Shown here: one piece after another, positions 6,244-9,753 of the stretch
Position numbering within the stretch: position 1 is the first letter of the stretch
Layout of the letters: every line of letters begins with the position of its first letter
Assembly (NCBI GenBank): GCA_025927795.1
Contig: JAICKT010000155.1
Coordinates: forward strand, 1-9,753
Direction of reading: 5' to 3'
DNA length: 9,753 nt
Origin: Parafilimonas sp.
GTDB lineage: Bacteria; Bacteroidota; Bacteroidia; Chitinophagales; Chitinophagaceae
Notes under the pieces: model-generated
Databases searched by the model: none
Told to the model about the DNA's origin: nothing
What the model saw: only the letters and a program-made list of their open reading frames with translations
Made by a program: the position numbers and the translations under genes

Positions 6244-8427
6244 TCATTTCGCGCCCGGCGGGCAATACTGTCTTAAAAAAGTAGTGTATAAATTTCTTAA
6301 GTGTTGTGTTGTTCCCTGACCTTCATTAATAGCATGTGTTCTGTTTGGATAAGGCATAAACTGGAAAATTTTATTATACTTTATCAACTCATTAATCATC
6401 ATTTCTGCGTTGGCATAATGCACATTATCATCACCTGTTCCATGAATAATCAGTAAATGCCCTTTTAAGTTTTTTGCATACGTTATTGGCGAACCTGCAA
6501 TAAAATCTTCTTTATTTTCCTGTGGTAAACCCATGTAACGTTCCTGGTAAATGTCATCATACGTTAACTCATTATCAACTGCAGCAATAGAAATTCCCGT
6601 TTTATAAATATCAGGATACTGAAGAATACAGTTTAATGTTGCAGAGCCACCACCACTCCAACCCCAAACTGCCACGCGGCTTGTATCTATAAACGGCCAT
6701 TGCAAAATTTTCTTTGCAGCCATTCCCTGGTCGTGAATATTTATGCGACCAATATTTCTGTAAATTGATTTGCGCCATGCAGCACCTTTTGGCGCAGGTG
6801 TACCGCGACCATCAACACTTATATAAATATATCCGTCATCGGGCATGCTTCCATTGTATAAAAAATTATAACCCGCGCCATATCGATCCGTTACAGTTTG
6901 CGCAGCAGGTTCTGTATAAACATAAAATACAACAGGATATTTTTTTGTTGAATCAAAATTCGTTGGCTTCACCATCCAGCCGTCCATTGTTACATTATCA
7001 TCTGTTGTAATCTTAAACATGTCAACATGCGGCATTGCAAATCTTGAATTTTCCTGTTCTTCTTTTTTTATAACAGTATGTTTTGGCAGGCTTACCCAAT
7101 CTTCAATTGGTGGTGTATTGATATTAGAAAATTCATGCGAAGCATACATACCGTTTGTTGAAAGATCGTAATCGTGCGTTCCGCTTTCGTCCGCGGGTGA
7201 TAAACGTTCGGCTTTACTTTTACCATCCATTTTTACGCGATACAAATAGCTTTGTGTAGCATTATCAGGCGAAGCCATGAAATAAACATAGCCGCTTTTG
7301 TCATCATAACCTTTTAAAGTAATTATATCGTAATCACCATTGGTTAATAAGGTTTGATTTTCCCCATCACTGCTGATTAAATAAATATGGCGCCACCCAT
7401 CTTTTTCGCTCACCCATAAAAATGCTTTTCCGTCTTTCACCCATTCCCAATGATTGCTAAATTTTTCATCACTCCATGCATTTTTATTATCAACCCATGC
7501 TTTATCACTTTCTGTATAAATTTCATTTGTTGCGCCTGTTGCAGCATCGCAATACATAATTTTTATTTCATTTTGTTTTCGGTTGAATTGTTCAATAATT
7601 AGTTGAGATGAATTAGCAGCCCACTCCATACGTGGAATATAATGCTGCTGCGGATCACCGGGTATATCCATTTTCGTTGAATTACCTGTTGCAAGATTTA
7701 CAACATATACATAACAGGGCGAAGGGTCAGTGCCGGCAACAGGATATTCAACCGGTTTTACAAATGAATAAATAGAATCGGTGTTATCAATCATTAAAAA
7801 ATTAGGAATTTTTGTTGCATCCACTTTCCAGTAAGCAATACTTTTTCCATCAGGGCTCCAGCGAAAACCATCACGACAATCAAATTCTTCTTCATACACC
7901 CAATCAAAAGTTCCGTTTATCATACGGTCTGTGCCATCGTTTGTAAGTTGCTTTATGTTGTTTGAATTTAAATCTTCAACATACAAATTATGTTTGCTTA
8001 CATATGCCACGCTATTACCATCCGGCGAAAATTTTGCATACATTAATGAAGAAGCCGGAAGTGTTTTGCCGATTTGTTTTAAACTGTTATCCGATGTATT
8101 TAATACCCAGTAATCCCCGCGTGTATCGTAACGCCATACTTTTTTGCTGTTTGTATAAATAAGAATTTTTTTACCATCATCAGAGAAAAAAAAGTTGCGC
8201 ACTTTTAAAGCATGAGATGAATCTTTTGGCGTGAGTTGTTGTGTGGTTGCAATAACTGTTTTTGTAAACGAAGGCATTTGATATTTTACAATTCCTTCAT
8301 CTCCATTTTCATAATAACTATTACCATCTGCAGACCAGTGAATGCCATGTGGAGGCTGAGCATTTACTTTTATTAAAAAGAAAAAAGAAATAAAGAGAAT
8401 AAAACATTTAACTGTTTTCATGTGCAT
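6244..8427 (-). CDS. Secreted dipeptidyl-peptidase IV-like S9 serine peptidase
   Basis: This 727-residue protein has the full length of bacterial DPP-IV. A signal peptide ends after KVNA (residue 23). The start may be the first ATG or M3 (MKTVK), two codons later. The DPPIV_N beta-propeller spans roughly 90-440, with repeated FSPDG/WSPDG blade motifs and the DWVYEEEF double-Glu motif. E180/E181 match the pair that binds the substrate's free N-terminus and makes the enzyme an exodipeptidase. The S9 catalytic domain (about 500-727) has the oxyanion Tyr Y504 in YVYTEPAAQ, nucleophile S591, D666 in GTGDDNVHY and H698 in NRTHAINEG. The family removes X-Pro or X-Ala dipeptides in the periplasm or at the cell surface. 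One oddity is the elbow GWSGGG, since characterised DPP-IV enzymes have GWSYGG. Specificity could therefore differ, though catalysis should be retained. It begins 114 bp after the thioesterase gene and could share its transcript. Confidence 0.93.
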   Translation of the reverse strand: MHMKTVKCFILFISFFFLIKVNAQPPHGIHWSADGNSYYENGDEGIVKYQMPSFTKTVIATTQQLTPKDSSHALKVRNFFFSDDGKKILIYTNSKKVWRYDTRGDYWVLNTSDNSLKQIGKTLPASSLMYAKFSPDGNSVAYVSKHNLYVEDLNSNNIKQLTNDGTDRMINGTFDWVYEEEFDCRDGFRWSPDGKSIAYWKVDATKIPNFLMIDNTDSIYSFVKPVEYPVAGTDPSPCYVYVVNLATGNSTKMDIPGDPQQHYIPRMEWAANSSQLIIEQFNRKQNEIKIMYCDAATGATNEIYTESDKAWVDNKNAWSDEKFSNHWEWVKDGKAFLWVSEKDGWRHIYLISSDGENQTLLTNGDYDIITLKGYDDKSGYVYFMASPDNATQSYLYRVKMDGKSKAERLSPADESGTHDYDLSTNGMYASHEFSNINTPPIEDWVSLPKHTVIKKEEQENSRFAMPHVDMFKITTDDNVTMDGWMVKPTNFDSTKKYPVVFYVYTEPAAQTVTDRYGAGYNFLYNGSMPDDGYIYISVDGRGTPAPKGAAWRKSIYRNIGRINIHDQGMAAKKILQWPFIDTSRVAVWGWSGGGSATLNCILQYPDIYKTGISIAAVDNELTYDDIYQERYMGLPQENKEDFIAGSPITYAKNLKGHLLIIHGTGDDNVHYANAEMMINELIKYNKIFQFMPYPNRTHAINEGQGTTQHLRNLYTTFLRQYCPPGAK

Positions 8428-8541
8428 GTTTTTATTTTTTCGAATGATGTGGAATGAATAATTTTTCTCATGGGTTTGAGGTAGTGAAAATAAATCATGA
8501 CAAATAAATAAAACAACCGTTTGTAAAATTTCTATAATGAC
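8428..8541. other. 114-bp gap between thioesterase and DPP-IV-like peptidase
   Basis: This is an AT-rich spacer with no gene. On the minus strand TTTATTTG (near 8500) matches seven of eight positions of the Bacteroidota -7 box but has no suitable -33 element, so a separate peptidase promoter is possible but not supported. No terminator hairpin with a U-run follows the thioesterase stop, so read-through into the peptidase gene is plausible. Confidence 0.4.
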
Positions 8542-8976
8542 TCATTCCTGCCCTAATTTATTTTTCGCTTCTTCAGGTACAGCCATTAATTTTTTATTTT
8601 GATAATCGTAACAAAGCATGCCTGTTTTTGCTTTACCTGCAAGAATTAATTTTTCGCCATTAATAATTTCAAGCTGATAAAAAATATCGAAACCAAATTT
8701 ATCAAACGCTGATGCAGTTACAGAAATTTTTATTTCATCTCCGTAATTCAATTCCTTTTTAAATTCTATTGCTGCATCCGCCATAATTAATGAAACATTT
8801 TCAAACTTCAATTCTGAATAACCAAAATAATTAAGGAATTGTTGCCGCGCTTCATGAATAAGCGAAAGAAAACTATCGTTGCCCACATGACCACCATAAT
8901 TCAAATCGGTAATGCGAATTTTTATCACGGTTGAAAAATTAAAATTTTCCGGAAGGTTTATTTTTATGCGCTGCAT
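8542..8976 (-). CDS. Hotdog-fold acyl-CoA thioesterase (4HBT/YbgC-like)
   Basis: This 144-residue protein has the usual length of a single hotdog domain. The N-terminal strand and turn RITDLNYGGHVGNDSFL matches the 4HBT pattern (normally D-x-x-GHVNN), with D24 and H30 as the likely active-site region. It is followed by the central helix IHEARQQFLNYFG, with E42. The second half has the expected beta-rich pattern, including MADAAIEFKKELNYGDEI and GKAKTGMLCYD. Members hydrolyse acyl-CoA or related thioesters in the cytoplasm; the acyl group cannot be told from sequence. Its ATG overlaps the stop codon of the upstream pyrophosphatase by one base (TAATG), which indicates one operon and probable translational coupling. 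The variant GGHVGND in place of GHVNN makes a general thioesterase call safer than a specific one. Confidence 0.85.
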   Translation of the reverse strand: MQRIKINLPENFNFSTVIKIRITDLNYGGHVGNDSFLSLIHEARQQFLNYFGYSELKFENVSLIMADAAIEFKKELNYGDEIKISVTASAFDKFGFDIFYQLEIINGEKLILAGKAKTGMLCYDYQNKKLMAVPEEAKNKLGQE

Positions 8977-9560
8977 TATTGCCGGTTCAAAAATTCAATT
9001 AATTTATCTGTTGCTTTTCTGCGATGACTGTACTTATTCTTTTCCGACAACTCCATTTCTGCAAAAGTTTTATTACTGCCTTCGGGAATAAAAACCGAAT
9101 CATATCCAAAACCATTGCTGCCTTTTCTTTCATGAATAATATTTCCTCTTGTTATTCCTTTAAATAAATATTCTTTCTCATTCCACATTAAAGAAATAAC
9201 CGTTTTGAATTGTGCAGCGCGATTATTAATTCCATTTAATTTTTTTAAGAGCTTATCAATATTTGCATTAAAATTTTTTTCATCGCCTGCATAACGTGCG
9301 CTTTTAACACCTGGTTCACCGTTTAATGCTTCTACTTCAAGCCCGGTATCTTCGCCAAAACAATTTTGTTTTGTAAGATTGAAAATAGTTTTTGATTTTT
9401 CTGAAGCGTTTGCTTCGATGGTGTTATGTGGTTCAGGAATATCTAAATCAATTCCTGCTTCGTTTAAAGTAATTATGTTGAATTGACTGCAAATAACAGA
9501 ACGTATTTCTTTTACTTTATGCCGATTATTGGTAGCAAATATGAGCACGTTATTTTTCAA
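8976..9560 (-). CDS. rdgB: dITP/XTP pyrophosphatase (RdgB/HAM1 family)
   Basis: This 194-residue protein matches the RdgB/Ham1 family in length and in every main motif. FATNNRHKVKEI (8-19) is the N-terminal nucleotide-binding loop and E43 lies in DIPEPHNT. GEDTGLEVEAL (69-79) contains the probable catalytic D71, and GEPGVKSARYAG follows. SNGFGYDSVF lies at 148-157 and the base-recognition SHRR at 178-181. The enzyme converts non-canonical purine triphosphates (dITP, ITP, XTP) to monophosphates plus pyrophosphate, keeping them out of DNA and RNA. The start is unusual: the codon at 9560-9558 is TTG, and no in-frame ATG lies between it and the upstream stop. A GTG at 9548-9546, one base past the previous gene's stop, would give the shorter start VLIFATNN and is a real alternative. 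With the TTG start the gene overlaps the upstream gene by 11 bp. Confidence 0.95.
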   Translation of the reverse strand: MKNNVLIFATNNRHKVKEIRSVICSQFNIITLNEAGIDLDIPEPHNTIEANASEKSKTIFNLTKQNCFGEDTGLEVEALNGEPGVKSARYAGDEKNFNANIDKLLKKLNGINNRAAQFKTVISLMWNEKEYLFKGITRGNIIHERKGSNGFGYDSVFIPEGSNKTFAEMELSEKNKYSHRRKATDKLIEFLNRQ

Positions 9561-9753
9561 GGCTGAACATTTTTTGCAAACTTTTCCAAAGTTTCTTTTT
9601 TTCAGTTACAGCATCCTGCGTTTCTCGATTTAAAATAGTTAGAGGCGGAGCAGTAACAATGCGGCAATTATCGTATAACTGAACCTGGTAATCAGGCATA
9701 GTAAAAGGCAATTCAATTTGAAGCGCTGTAATTCCAAATGACAATAAAAATTC
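9550..9753 (-). CDS. C-terminal fragment of an unrecognised protein (partial, N-terminus beyond right edge)
   Basis: The minus-strand frame is open from the right edge to the TAA at 9552-9550, giving 67 residues. The most upstream visible codons read EFLLSFGITALQ. No ATG lies near the edge, so this is the end of a longer protein, not a short complete gene. The fragment is mixed: a hydrophobic/aromatic start, a Pro-rich middle (ELPFTMPDYQ, TAPPLTILN) and a lysine-rich amphipathic tail (EKKKLWKSLQKMFSLEK). I do not recognise the family. Its stop overlaps the start of the rdgB-like gene by 11 bp, so it is probably in the same operon, and the overlap supports this being a real reading frame. Confidence 0.65.
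   Translation of the reverse strand, partial: EFLLSFGITALQIELPFTMPDYQVQLYDNCRIVTAPPLTILNRETQDAVTEKKKLWKSLQKMFSLEK

Noticed and set aside
6714..7010. A 98-codon plus-strand open frame inside the peptidase gene
   Set aside because: It lies opposite the conserved catalytic domain of the peptidase, has no recognisable domain, and its residue composition (His/Gln-rich) reflects the complementary strand.
9550..9744. A complete 64-residue gene starting at 9744
   Set aside because: The codon there is TTG and the frame stays open to the window edge, so this is the tail of a longer gene, not a small complete one.

Overview
The window looks like a chromosomal segment of a Bacteroidota bacterium, most likely a low-GC member of the Chitinophagaceae or a relative. 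The basis is the protein families present: a secreted Ig-like/DUF11 repeat protein, a histidine kinase with a periplasmic Reg_prop/Y_Y_Y sensor, and a DPP-IV-type S9 peptidase. AT-rich intergenic regions and starts without Shine-Dalgarno sequences fit this. The taxonomic call is an inference from family content; there is no rRNA or other marker to confirm it.

Every gene I can support lies on the minus strand, so transcription runs from the right edge to the left. Read in that direction, the right-hand block (9753-8542) is a tightly packed housekeeping cluster. It holds the C-terminal end of an unrecognised protein, then an RdgB/HAM1-type dITP/XTP pyrophosphatase (11-bp overlap, probable TTG start), then a hotdog-fold acyl-CoA thioesterase (TAATG one-base overlap). 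After 113 bp untranslated on either reading comes a complete secreted dipeptidyl-peptidase IV-like serine peptidase (8427-6244). Its double-Glu motif and catalytic triad are intact, but the nucleophile elbow reads GWSGGG where GWSYGG is usual.

A 303-bp gap (6243-5941) with a plausible Bacteroidota-type promoter separates the peptidase from a two-gene signalling unit. The first gene is a 948-residue membrane sensor kinase (signal peptide, propeller, Y_Y_Y, one membrane helix, HisKA_3, HATPase). It is followed 42 bp later by a NarL/LuxR-type response regulator, its likely partner.

A 488-bp gap with several small inverted and direct repeats follows (2424-1937). The last gene is the N-terminal 645 residues of a large secreted repeat protein that runs off the left edge. 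It has a signal peptide, an Ig-like domain, a long beta-rich region, a DUF11 domain, a Cys-containing Ig/PKD-like domain, and then the start of an array of nearly identical 69-residue repeats. It is probably an adhesin or cell-surface protein.

A reasonable but unproven reading is that the kinase/regulator pair senses an extracellular or periplasmic signal and controls nearby surface functions, such as the repeat protein and possibly the peptidase. I found no CRISPR array, tRNA, rRNA, insertion sequence or phage gene, and nothing I would call a new system. The best leads are the tandem array at the left edge, the GWSGGG elbow, and the linkage of the sensor system to the surface protein.
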